A stretch of 16,072 bases of DNA, from positions 295 to 16,366 of the forward strand of contig DEKA01000006.1 of the NCBI GenBank assembly GCA_002353635.1, read 5' to 3'. The notes under the pieces are model-generated. The model did not search any database. It worked only from the letters and a program-made list of their open reading frames with translations, and had not been told where the DNA came from. Position 1 is the first letter of the stretch. Each line of letters starts with the position of its first letter. The translations under genes were made by a program, and so were the position numbers. The DNA comes from Lachnospiraceae bacterium UBA2734 (lineage in GTDB: Bacteria; Bacillota; Clostridia; Lachnospirales; Lachnospiraceae). Shown piece by piece: positions 1 to 7,337 of this stretch.

Positions 1-59
1 ACGCGCAGGATTTAGGTTCCTGTACCTTTGGTGTGAGGGTTCGAGTCCCTTCAACTGCA
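1..59 (+). tRNA. tRNA-Leu (anticodon UAG), 3' part
   Basis: The 5' end lies outside the window. Visible are the anticodon stem CAGGA/TCCTG (6-10/18-22) around loop TTTAGGT, giving anticodon TAG. A long type-II variable arm (23-34, ACC/GGT stem) follows, as expected for Leu. The T arm is GAGGG-TTCGAGT-CCCTT (35-51), the 3' acceptor strand CAACTGC (52-58) and the discriminator A (59). No CCA is encoded after the discriminator, so the tail must be added by nucleotidyltransferase. Confidence 0.93.
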
Positions 60-89
60 CTCTTCTATGAGCACCGGCACATTTTCATC

Positions 90-123
90 TGCGGCAGCAC
101 CGATGCAGCGGCTCGAAAATGAA
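90..123 (+). repeat. dispersed repeat copy A (partner at 8408-8441)
   Basis: By eye, 30 of 34 bases match 8408-8441; both share the core CAGCACCGATGC and the end GAAAATGAA. A partly complementary CATTTTC just upstream (80-86) can pair with GAAAATG, so this copy also sits in a foldable context between the tRNA-Leu and its terminator. It looks like one member of an intergenic repeat family; no coding potential is seen. Confidence 0.55.
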
Positions 124-134
124 GTCATACAAGA

Positions 135-179
135 CGCCGTCTGTATATCCCTCCGCATGGATATACAGACGGCGCTTTT
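135..179 (+). terminator. intrinsic terminator after tRNA-Leu
   Basis: A perfect 16-bp stem (135-150 with 159-174, core GTCTGTATATCC) closes an 8-base loop and is followed by CTTTT. On the minus strand the stem is not followed by a T-run, so it mainly ends the tRNA transcript. It may also block transcription leaving the LacI gene. Confidence 0.85.
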
Positions 180-197
180 CTGAGTCTCTAAATGAAG

Positions 198-1223
198 CTA
201 GTCCTTCGCCAGGTTGATATTCTTTACAGAATCTCCCTCATATAAAACGCCTTCCACACAAACGCGCTCAATCAGAGTAGTCTTTGGCTTCTCGATGAGG
301 TCGATCAGCTTCTTGGCCGCGAGATGTCCGATCTGTTCCGTGTCCTGATGAAGTGTTGTAAGGCGGGGATTGATGTGCCTGCTGATCCGGATGCCATCGT
401 ACCCCACAATGGAGATATCGCCGGGTATGGTGAGTCCCCTGCTGTGAATGGCATTGATGCCGCCGAACGCCGCAAAATCATCGGGGTAAAGAATGCACGT
501 AGGCGGCGTCTTCAGATCGAGAAGATGCAGTGTATCCCGGAAAGTTACCTCCGTATTGCGGTACGGCGCCTCCATCACGTAATCATCCGGAATGTCAAGA
601 CCCAGATCCTGTGCAGTCTTGTAAAAACTGGACAGTCTTGCCTGCGTAACAGCAGAATCTGCTCCGTGAATGTAGGCAATTCTGCGGTGCCCCATCCGGT
701 AAACAAAACTCACCAGGTCCCGCATTCCTTTGACATTGTCCGAGTAAATGGCCATGCGGTTGTCAAAGACATAATCGATCGTCACAATCGGAATGTCACT
801 GCTGACAAGCTCCACGACTTCGGGATCATTAAAATCCACACAGGCAATGCACACGCCGTCAAAGCCGCGGTAGCGCGCATGTGCGAGATAGGACATGTTG
901 TTAATCCTGGTCTTATTGCAGTTGATGAAAGTCAGGTCATACCCCATCGACTCCGCTGTCCGCTTGAAGCTGTCCAGAAGCGCCGCATAATAGTCATGCG
1001 TCAGTCCGCTTCTTGCCTCATCGACAAAGAGAATGCCAAGATTGTAGGAGCGGTTAGTCTTCAGCGCCTTTGCGGCCGAATTGGGCATGTAGCCCAGCTC
1101 CTCCGCCCTCTTTCTGATCCTCTTCTTTGTATCTTCGCTGATATCATTGTGATTGTTCAGCGCCTTGCTGACCGTGGCAACTGAGACGCCGCATGCTGCA
1201 GCTATATCTTTAAGAGAGACCAT
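198..1223 (-). CDS. LacI/GalR-family transcriptional regulator
   Basis: This 341-residue protein has the family's usual length and order. An N-terminal helix-turn-helix (about residues 3-25, KDIAAACGVSVATVSKALNN) and hinge region (about 45-60) are followed by a periplasmic-binding-protein-like sugar-sensing domain. Recognisable segments there are GHRRIAYI, a Y-P-D-D-F-A-A motif and the terminal GDISIVGYDG. The ATG is preceded by AGGAAGG at good spacing. It is transcribed away from the cellobiose phosphorylase gene, and a LacI-type palindrome lies in the shared 365-bp gap. The natural inference is a local repressor of that gene responding to cellobiose or a derived sugar. The effector cannot be read from sequence, so regulation of other loci is equally possible. 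Confidence 0.92.
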   Translation of the reverse strand: MVSLKDIAAACGVSVATVSKALNNHNDISEDTKKRIRKRAEELGYMPNSAAKALKTNRSYNLGILFVDEARSGLTHDYYAALLDSFKRTAESMGYDLTFINCNKTRINNMSYLAHARYRGFDGVCIACVDFNDPEVVELVSSDIPIVTIDYVFDNRMAIYSDNVKGMRDLVSFVYRMGHRRIAYIHGADSAVTQARLSSFYKTAQDLGLDIPDDYVMEAPYRNTEVTFRDTLHLLDLKTPPTCILYPDDFAAFGGINAIHSRGLTIPGDISIVGYDGIRISRHINPRLTTLHQDTEQIGHLAAKKLIDLIEKPKTTLIERVCVEGVLYEGDSVKNINLAKD

Positions 1224-1391
1224 ATACCATTATCCTTCCTGGATCTGAAGCAGGCTTTTCTTGCTGTCATTTCTGATGTATCCGATATCTTTCACTGACC
1301 GGACCTGCAAAAACGCCGACCAGGAAGAGGATGCTTCATATTACGACATTTTCTGCTCCACAAGCTGAAACAAAAATGACGATTTCGCAAA

Positions 1392-1419
1392 TTGTCGCAA
1401 TCGTTTTCGATATTATATT
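1392..1419 (+). promoter_or_regulatory. candidate cbp promoter P1 overlapping the operator
   Basis: A -35-like TTGTCG (1392-1397) is followed by a 16-bp spacer and TATATT (1414-1419). The LacI-type palindrome 1395-1410 fills the spacer, the classic layout for steric repression. The resulting leader would be about 160 nt. Confidence 0.4.
1395..1410. promoter_or_regulatory. LacI-family operator
   Basis: TCGCAATCGTTTTCGA has half-sites TCGCAATC and, on the other strand, TCGAAAAC. It fits the LacI/CcpA scheme GNAANCGNTTNC completely in its core. An extra TCGCAA half-site lies exactly 10 bp upstream (1385-1390), one helical turn away. It is probably bound by the adjacent regulator; CcpA is the alternative. 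Confidence 0.6.
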
Positions 1420-1503
1420 AGCTCATATTTCAAATTATCTCAAGTTTATCAGCTGTATAGTTGTCGATTTTTACTATATTTTCAGTACTTCTGTATTCTC
1501 ATG

Positions 1504-1533
1504 TTGCTTTTTAATCAGTCTCAAGCCTATAAT
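1504..1533 (+). promoter_or_regulatory. candidate cbp promoter P2
   Basis: A perfect -10 hexamer TATAAT (1528-1533) is preceded by TTGCTT (1504-1509) at an 18-bp spacing. Transcription would start near 1540, leaving a leader of roughly 50 nt before the ATG at 1589. The -10 is better than in P1, but the operator would then lie over 100 bp upstream of it. Confidence 0.4.
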
Positions 1534-1588
1534 TGAGTTAGATTTTTGTGCCCTTTTACTTAATCGTTTTCTTTCAAGGGAGATTGTT

Positions 1589-4045
1589 ATGCAGTACGGA
1601 TATTTTGACGATGTGCACAGAGAATATGTCATCACAACGCCGGAGACGCCTCTGCCGTGGATCAACTATCTCGGCAATGAGGATTTCTTCAGTCTGATTT
1701 CCAACACGATGGGCGGGTACAGTTTTTATAAGGATGCAAAACTTCTGCGCCTTACCAGATACCGCTACAACAATGTGCCTTACGACAGCAACGGGCACTA
1801 TTTTTACATTCAGGACAAGGATACTCTCTGGAATCCGGCGTGGCAGCCGACCAGAACGCCGCTCGACCGCTACGAATGCAGACATGGCATGGGTTACAGC
1901 CGCTTCCTCGGGGAGAAAAACGGAATTGAGGCCCAGGTTCTCTCCTTTGTGCCTCTCCACGAGACATGCGAGATACAGCAGATCCGCCTGACGAACAAGG
2001 ATACAAAGGCACATCAGATCCGCCTTTATTCCTATGTAGAGTGGTGCCTCTGGAATGCGTCGGATGACTGTGAGAATTTTCAGCGCAATTTCTCTACAGG
2101 CGAGGTCGAGATAGGGGGATCGGCCATCTATCACAAAACCGAGTACAGGGAGAGGCGCAATCACTATGCAGTGTACTCCGTCAATGCTCCAGTCGACGGC
2201 TTTGACACCATCCGCTCCGAGTTCATAGGCCAGTACAACGGCGCGGACAGACCGCAGGCAATTCTGGACGGCGGATGCCGCGGCTCTGTCTGCTCCGGCT
2301 GGTCTCCGATCGCCGCGCACCAGATCAATTTAACTCTCGCTCCTGGTGAAGAAAGGAGCTTCATCTTCGTCCTCGGCTATGTGGAGAACCCCGAGGACGA
2401 GAAATGGGCTGAAGGAACAACTGCCAGCGATGAGATCATCAATAAGACGAGAGCGCACGAGCTGCTCGCCCGCTTCCAGAGCGATGAACAGGTCGAGGCC
2501 GCTTTTGCTTCGCTGCACAGCTTCTGGGATCAGCTTCTCTCCCACTATCACGTGAACTGTGTGGATGAGAAGGTAAATCGGATGGTCAACATCTGGAACC
2601 AGTACCAGTGCATGGTGACCTTCAACATGAGCCGCTCCGCTTCCTATTTTGAATCCGGCATCGGCCGCGGCATGGGATTCCGCGATTCCTGCCAGGATCT
2701 TTTCGGCTTCGTTCACATGATTCCGGAGAGAGCAAGACAGAGAATCATCGATATCGCTTCCACACAGTTCACCAACGGCAGCGCCTACCATCAGTATCAG
2801 CCGCTGACTAAGAGAGGCAACGCAGGCATCGGCTCCGGCTTCAATGATGATCCGCTGTGGCTGATCGCCGCTGTGTCGGCCTACACAAAGGAGACCGGTG
2901 ACTACTCCATTCTGGAGGAAAAGGTGCCATACGACAACGATATGTCGGTCGCAACAACACTCTTCGAGCATCTGCTCAGATCCTTCCAGTTCACGGCTAC
3001 GCACAAAGGGCCGCACGGTCTTCCGCTCATCGGCCGCGCGGACTGGAATGACTGCCTGAATCTCAACTGCTTCTCCACAAAGCCCGGCGAATCCTTCCAG
3101 ACCTTCGGTCCATCAGAAGGACCGGTGGCCGAGTCTGTTTTCATCGCCGGTATGTTCGTGCAGTATGGCCGCGAATATGCGGACCTCTGCCGTATACTCG
3201 GCAGGGAGGATGAGGCAGCCCGTGCGGAAGAAGAAGTCCGGAAGATGACGGAAGCAGTCGAGACTGCCGGATGGGACGGCAAGTGGTTCATCCGCGCCTT
3301 TGACGCTTACGGACATCCGGTTGGATCTCATGTGTGTGAAGAGGGAAAGATCTTCATTGAATCCAACGGATTCTGCTCCCTCGCCGGCATCGGCAAAGAC
3401 GACGGCAAGGCTGCACAGGCCCTTGCGAGCGTGCATCAGTATCTGGACACGCAGTATGGCATCTGCATTCTACAGCCCGCCTACACAAGGTATCATGTAG
3501 AGCTCGGTGAGATCTCCTCCTATCCGCCGGGATACAAGGAGAATGCCGGGATCTTCTGCCACAACAATCCCTGGGTGTCCATCGCAGAGACCGTTCTCGG
3601 CCACGGAAATGAGGCATTTGATGTCTACAGAAAGACCTGCCCCGCCTATACAGAGCCTATCTCCGACATTCACCGGTGCGAGCCTTACGTCTACTGTCAG
3701 ATGGTGGCCGGGCGCGACGCCAAGTTCTTCGGGGAAGGAAAGAACAGCTGGCTGACCGGCACCGCAGCATGGACCTTCATGGATATTTCGCAGTACATCC
3801 TGGGTGTACGTCCGACGCACAAGGGGCTCATGATTGACCCCTGTGTTCCGGAGGGATTCGGCGACTATGACGTGACAAGAGTCTTTCGCGGCGTGACTTA
3901 CCATATTCATGTCTCTAACCCTGGCAAGGTACAGAAGGGAATAGCGAAGCTGACACTCGACGGAGCGGAGATCAGCGGGAATATCATTCCGCTGAGTGAA
4001 ACCGCCGGAAAGAGCGAAGTGCAGGTTGAGGCTGTGATGGGCTGA
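1589..4045 (+). CDS. cbp: cellobiose phosphorylase (GH94)
   Basis: This 818-residue cytosolic enzyme converts cellobiose and phosphate into glucose 1-phosphate and glucose, saving ATP in cellulose or beta-glucan degraders. The start MQYGYFDD at 1589 is chosen because AAGGGAGA lies just upstream and known clostridial enzymes of about 810 residues begin in the same way; the frame extends further upstream without similarity. Family hallmarks include PWINYLGNEDFFSLISNTMG near the N-terminus, FQRNFSTGEVEI and KTEYRERRNHYA in the beta-sandwich part. The catalytic-domain motif GRADWNDCLN (D485 and D488) carries the general-acid Asp. The C-terminal YPPGYKENAGIFCHNNPW segment is also typical. No signal peptide is seen. 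No sugar transporter is adjacent. No T-tailed terminator follows, so readthrough towards the tRNA-Arg terminator is possible. Cellodextrin phosphorylase is longer and less likely. Confidence 0.95.
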   Translation: MQYGYFDDVHREYVITTPETPLPWINYLGNEDFFSLISNTMGGYSFYKDAKLLRLTRYRYNNVPYDSNGHYFYIQDKDTLWNPAWQPTRTPLDRYECRHGMGYSRFLGEKNGIEAQVLSFVPLHETCEIQQIRLTNKDTKAHQIRLYSYVEWCLWNASDDCENFQRNFSTGEVEIGGSAIYHKTEYRERRNHYAVYSVNAPVDGFDTIRSEFIGQYNGADRPQAILDGGCRGSVCSGWSPIAAHQINLTLAPGEERSFIFVLGYVENPEDEKWAEGTTASDEIINKTRAHELLARFQSDEQVEAAFASLHSFWDQLLSHYHVNCVDEKVNRMVNIWNQYQCMVTFNMSRSASYFESGIGRGMGFRDSCQDLFGFVHMIPERARQRIIDIASTQFTNGSAYHQYQPLTKRGNAGIGSGFNDDPLWLIAAVSAYTKETGDYSILEEKVPYDNDMSVATTLFEHLLRSFQFTATHKGPHGLPLIGRADWNDCLNLNCFSTKPGESFQTFGPSEGPVAESVFIAGMFVQYGREYADLCRILGREDEAARAEEEVRKMTEAVETAGWDGKWFIRAFDAYGHPVGSHVCEEGKIFIESNGFCSLAGIGKDDGKAAQALASVHQYLDTQYGICILQPAYTRYHVELGEISSYPPGYKENAGIFCHNNPWVSIAETVLGHGNEAFDVYRKTCPAYTEPISDIHRCEPYVYCQMVAGRDAKFFGEGKNSWLTGTAAWTFMDISQYILGVRPTHKGLMIDPCVPEGFGDYDVTRVFRGVTYHIHVSNPGKVQKGIAKLTLDGAEISGNIIPLSETAGKSEVQVEAVMG

Positions 4046-4116
4046 GGAGCAATTTGAAAGATCCCGCCGACGCGGCGCCGCAAAGAATGACACCGTTGCC
4101 CGGTACTATTTTCAGG

Positions 4117-4144
4117 TTGACATTAATTCCGAAAGTGCTATCAT
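4117..4144 (+). promoter_or_regulatory. tRNA-Arg promoter
   Basis: A perfect -35 TTGACA (4117-4122), a 16-bp spacer and TATCAT (4139-4144) place the transcription start near 4151, about 35 nt before the mature tRNA. Confidence 0.7.
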
Positions 4145-4180
4145 ATATGTGTTGCGGATAGAGAAATCCGCAGCACATAT
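4145..4180. repeat. 15-bp inverted repeat at the tRNA-Arg start site
   Basis: Arms 4145-4159 and 4166-4180 (ATATGTGTTGCGGAT and its complement with one T-G wobble) flank a 6-base loop. No T-run follows, so it is not a terminator. The predicted start site falls inside the left arm, so the RNA would carry only part of the hairpin. The palindrome therefore makes more sense as a DNA site or a partial leader structure. Confidence 0.7.
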
Positions 4181-4185
4181 TGTAT

Positions 4186-4259
4186 GTATGTGTAGCTCAG
4201 CTGGATAGAGCGTCTGGCTACGGACCAGAAGGTCGCGAGTTCGAATCTTGTCACATACA
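4186..4259 (+). tRNA. tRNA-Arg (anticodon ACG)
   Basis: A full cloverleaf can be drawn. The acceptor is GTATGTG/CACATAC (4186-4192/4252-4258), the D stem GCTC/GAGC, and the anticodon stem TCTGG/CCAGA around loop CTACGGA, giving ACG. The T arm is GCGAG-TTCGAAT-CTTGT with two G-U type pairs, and the discriminator is A4259. ACG is normally deaminated to ICG to read CGU/CGC/CGA. CCA is not encoded. Confidence 0.97.
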
Positions 4260-4264
4260 TAGTT

Positions 4265-4298
4265 AAGGCCTCAAGGCATCTGCCTTGAGGCCTTTCTT
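4265..4298 (+). terminator. intrinsic terminator after tRNA-Arg
   Basis: A 13-bp stem (AAGGCCTCAAGGC, 4265-4277, with 4282-4294) around loop ATCT is followed by TCTT. It begins six bases after the tRNA. It may also end readthrough from cbp, which lacks its own obvious terminator. Confidence 0.85.
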
Positions 4299-4307
4299 GC
4301 GTACAGC

Positions 4308-4456
4308 AATGAGCCATGCCAGTTCAGCCTCTTCCGCATGGGCAGACCCGCTTGCGGGGATGAACATGCGGAAGAGACTGAATCGATACGGCGAATGCCG
4401 CAACATCGAAAAGCCGCTGTCCCTCAAGCGGGTTTGAGATGTCGGCATGGCTCATT
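4308..4456. repeat. 149-bp nested inverted-repeat (cruciform/multibranch) element
   Basis: The ends are a perfect 13-bp inverted repeat, AATGAGCCATGCC (4308-4320) and GGCATGGCTCATT (4444-4456). Inside are an 18-bp arm pair (4323-4340 with 4364-4381, core CTCTTCCGCATG) capped by CCCG/CGGG, and a second bulged pair, ATGCCG..ACATC with GATGTCGGCAT, further right. The single mismatch in the 18-bp arm is C-A on the + strand but a G-U wobble on the - strand, so the RNA form would favour the - strand. That makes it the 3' region of the VWA gene, which stops 9 bases away. No protein is encoded; it could be a structured RNA, a MITE-like repeat or a 3'-end element. Confidence 0.7.
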
Positions 4457-4464
4457 TATTCAAA

Positions 4465-6216
4465 TCAATTCCGCATCTCCCTCAGCGTCATCGTGAGAAG
4501 ATTGGAGATGGCAACCGCCAGCTGCTCGATCTTCTGGATCCGGACGAATTCTTTGCCATAGATAATATGAACATTCTCCAGGTTCGTCGTGGCACCGAGG
4601 AACACGGCTGCAACGCGCACGCCGTCTGCACGGATCTTCTTCACCGCATCTGCTGTATCCTCTACAGCAGCAGCGCCCTCATATTCTCTCATAAAGACAG
4701 ACCCCTGCTCCGGCGGCATTCTCGTTGAATCATTCGGGCTGGCATCCGTCAGGATCATGAGAATTCTTCTGCCGTGCCTGTTCTGCTCCATCTGGGACTC
4801 TGCAGCCTTCAAGGCGAGTCCATCCCGGTTCCATCCGCCTGCAAAATAATGGAAAATTCCGCTGCAGTCCTCTTCCTTATACTCCTTCAGCACTTGTAAA
4901 ACTGTGTAGCTGCGAAGGCTCCGGAAAGCCAGGACCTCAACAGGCACATGGCATTTTACCAGGCTCTTGGCGATGATGTAGGCCTGTGAGGAGATCGTCT
5001 CCTGTGAGTTCATGCGCGACGCCGAGGCATCCAGCAGAATGTCTACAGAGACATCGTTCTCCACCTCATCCCCAGGGTGTGTGAAGACATAAGGATCGTC
5101 CAGAACAGCCAGACGGTATGCCTTCTCCGGGGACAGCGTGCCATGCTTCGATGTCTCAGGAAGAGGCTGTGCAAAGGATGAGAAGATCGTGTCCAGCTGC
5201 GCCGACAGCCGTCTTATGCTGCTGCCGACAAGTCCCGCCTGATGTTTGTAATAAGCGAGATTTTTCTCATACTGCTTCTTGGCTGCAGCCGCCGTCTCCA
5301 CAGCCGTCTTCGTCCCGGCTGACGCAGGATCAGGCTCCCCTTTTGTGAACCACAGTCTGCAGCCCTCGTCATTGTCTTTGCAAAGATCATTCTCTAAGGC
5401 ACGAAGATCGTGCCCGTTATAGATACTCTTTCCAAAGCACGCTTTAATATAAGAGAGGTCTTCCTCCGCCTTCTCCGAGTTGTGCACCTCTCCGATGTTG
5501 TGGCGCAGCTGCACGGAGCCCTCGCGGTCGCCCGTTCCAGTACCGGTGCGCACCATGAGAACATCGACGCGCCGCGTCTCCTTCTTCATGACAAGACCAA
5601 GTAGCTTAGCTGCCGCGCCTTTAACCTCTTTGGGGCCGTGCACGCGGGCAGCTTCCTTCTCCACATCAAAACGGAAAAACTCACGAAGAAAATCCTTCAT
5701 CGCGCTGATGACGCCGTCAACATCCAGACTGCCGGGAAAGAGAAGTGCCTGTGCCATTTTCTTCTCTCTCGGGCCCAGTACGGGCGGCTTTCTTCCCGTT
5801 GCCCGTGCCCAGCGCGTTTCCTGCTGGTTATAAACAAGCATACTCTGCAGCATCATCTGCTGCCTTGAGAGCGTCTGCTGGGTCTTAAAGAATCTCTCGC
5901 CCCGCTCCGCGCGCAGCATTTTCAGAATCGGCCTCTCCCCGATCTCCTTCTCATAAAGACAGTTCTCCAAGCCAAGCCAGAGAAGATCGTCATATTCATC
6001 GCGGTCCCTGGCGCCGTCGTAGCTCTCGAAGAACTTCTCGATTTTCTCCGTGTCGAGCCACTTATCCACGAGGCCGATCATCATATTAAAATATCCGTCC
6101 GGTCTGCCGTTTGGAAAAAACGCCATAAAAGGCGGATCAAAATCATATCTCCCTGCGGCATTCCAGATCATGTTGAGAGCTCTGCGCTGCTCCCCGCTGT
6201 AATGTCTTTTGATCAT
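4465..6216 (-). CDS. VWA-domain protein, NorD/CobT-like, partner of MoxR ATPase
   Basis: This is a 583-residue cytosolic protein with no signal peptide or membrane segment. The N-terminal 350 residues are helical and charged, with no family I can name. The C-terminal von Willebrand A domain (about 388-575) has a MIDAS: D396-A-S398-A-S400, the loop GGWNRDG (461-466) in place of the usual Thr loop, and D491 in ILTDASPND. Such proteins work with MoxR/NorQ/CobS AAA+ ATPases to remodel or insert metal into a client. The gene starts 16 bp after the AAA+ gene ends, so they are co-transcribed. No NO reductase, cobaltochelatase or other client is seen in this window, so the target is unknown. The stop is followed by the nested inverted-repeat element rather than a T-tailed terminator. 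Confidence 0.85.
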   Translation of the reverse strand: MIKRHYSGEQRRALNMIWNAAGRYDFDPPFMAFFPNGRPDGYFNMMIGLVDKWLDTEKIEKFFESYDGARDRDEYDDLLWLGLENCLYEKEIGERPILKMLRAERGERFFKTQQTLSRQQMMLQSMLVYNQQETRWARATGRKPPVLGPREKKMAQALLFPGSLDVDGVISAMKDFLREFFRFDVEKEAARVHGPKEVKGAAAKLLGLVMKKETRRVDVLMVRTGTGTGDREGSVQLRHNIGEVHNSEKAEEDLSYIKACFGKSIYNGHDLRALENDLCKDNDEGCRLWFTKGEPDPASAGTKTAVETAAAAKKQYEKNLAYYKHQAGLVGSSIRRLSAQLDTIFSSFAQPLPETSKHGTLSPEKAYRLAVLDDPYVFTHPGDEVENDVSVDILLDASASRMNSQETISSQAYIIAKSLVKCHVPVEVLAFRSLRSYTVLQVLKEYKEEDCSGIFHYFAGGWNRDGLALKAAESQMEQNRHGRRILMILTDASPNDSTRMPPEQGSVFMREYEGAAAVEDTADAVKKIRADGVRVAAVFLGATTNLENVHIIYGKEFVRIQKIEQLAVAISNLLTMTLREMRN

Positions 6217-6232
6217 GACCGAACACCGCCCA

Positions 6233-7159
6233 TCACTTGCTGAATACGATATCCCTGTTCATATCCTGCGGGATTCTTGACGCAATCACATCATGAATGA
6301 GCTTTCTCTCATAGGCATCAAACGTCTTGTTGGTGATGCACATATCCAGTGCGTCGCCCGAACTGAGTCCCTTTTTGATCAGACCAATGGCATCAAGCAG
6401 TCCTCGAAGATCCAGCGCACGGTCAGAGATCTCGGCACTTTCTGCCTTCTTATCGAGCTCATAGAAAAGTTTTACGAACTGCCCGCAGATCTGCTCATTG
6501 ATATCGGGGTATTTTCTGCGGATGAGGCGGTTCAGATCATCCTCTGCAATGATCGGCATATCGAGCACCGCAAAGCGCGATGTCAGCGCCTCGTTCAGAT
6601 CCCTCGTGCCGGCGTAGCCGTAGTTCATCGTCGCAATGAACCTCGCTGCCGGATTGACCTCAATCTTGTCATAGCCGGGCACATCGATGGAATGCCGGAA
6701 ATCCAGTGTGGAGTGAAGGACCGCGAGTGCCTCATTCTTTGCCATGTTGATCTCGTCGAGAACGCCGAATCCGCCGTTTGTCGCACACAGATAAATCGGA
6801 CCAGGTCTGAAAACAACCTTCTCGCCGTTAAACGTATCCGTGCCGATCAGATAAGCGGCATCCACGTTGATGTGGAAGGAGACATTCCAGCAGGGGCGCC
6901 CGAACAGTGCCGCCAGATTCTCCGCCAGAACATTCTTGCCGGTCGCCTTAGGACCCGCCAGCAGAAGATTTTCGCCGCACAGAAGTGCCGCAATGGCCTT
7001 CTTCCACGTCTCCTTTCCGTAATAATATACATCCGGATCAGGAATTCTCTTTGCATATGCCGCGGGCACAGTATTCTCTGCCCTGTATGCCCTGACACCG
7101 TCCAGAAGATCCTTTTCAATGCCTTCCTTCTCCAGGAAAGCAAGAAGATCATTATCCAT
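6233..7159 (-). CDS. MoxR/NorQ-type AAA+ ATPase
   Basis: This 308-residue AAA+ ATPase is of the single-domain MoxR/CbbQ/NorQ class. Motifs are Walker A GPKATGKN (69-76), with Asn where Thr/Ser is usual, Walker B VLDEIN (D135, E136), sensor 1 IATMN (N179) and an arginine finger in LTSRF (R195). A GTG codon at 7162 directly precedes ATG at 7159. The AGGAGG lies 5 nt from GTG and 8 nt from ATG, so I choose ATG. It is followed by the VWA gene after 16 bp and preceded by the two-TM membrane protein gene after about 180 bp. The expected role is ATP-driven remodelling of a client together with the VWA protein; the client is unknown. Confidence 0.9.
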   Translation of the reverse strand: MDNDLLAFLEKEGIEKDLLDGVRAYRAENTVPAAYAKRIPDPDVYYYGKETWKKAIAALLCGENLLLAGPKATGKNVLAENLAALFGRPCWNVSFHINVDAAYLIGTDTFNGEKVVFRPGPIYLCATNGGFGVLDEINMAKNEALAVLHSTLDFRHSIDVPGYDKIEVNPAARFIATMNYGYAGTRDLNEALTSRFAVLDMPIIAEDDLNRLIRRKYPDINEQICGQFVKLFYELDKKAESAEISDRALDLRGLLDAIGLIKKGLSSGDALDMCITNKTFDAYERKLIHDVIASRIPQDMNRDIVFSK

Positions 7160-7337
7160 CACAGTAACCTCCTGTCAAATATTAGTTCTGCATACCGTCA
7201 GAGGACAGATACAGCAGGCGGCGTGCAGCACGAATCACTGAAATATGTAATTGTTTATAATCCTTCGAAAATCCTGCACCGAAGAGACCCGGAAATTCTC
7301 AGTATAGGTGCTGAACAGTCACCCGAAAATATACTCC

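Larger units (their letters stand above)
1224..1588. other. divergent intergenic region, lacI-type gene / cbp
   Basis: This 365-bp gap holds the operator and promoters listed separately. The part from about 1380 to 1585 is distinctly AT-rich, while 1224-1380 near the regulator is less so. A small CTCAA/TTGAG hairpin occurs at about 1520-1537. The reading frame of cbp stays open upstream to 1331 but shows no family similarity there, so I treat that stretch as non-coding. No convincing promoter for the regulator was found. Confidence 0.6.

Noticed and set aside
1331..1588. N-terminal extension of cellobiose phosphorylase from an ATG at 1331
   Set aside because: The extra 86 residues cover the operator and promoters, show no GH94 similarity, and a good RBS precedes the ATG at 1589.
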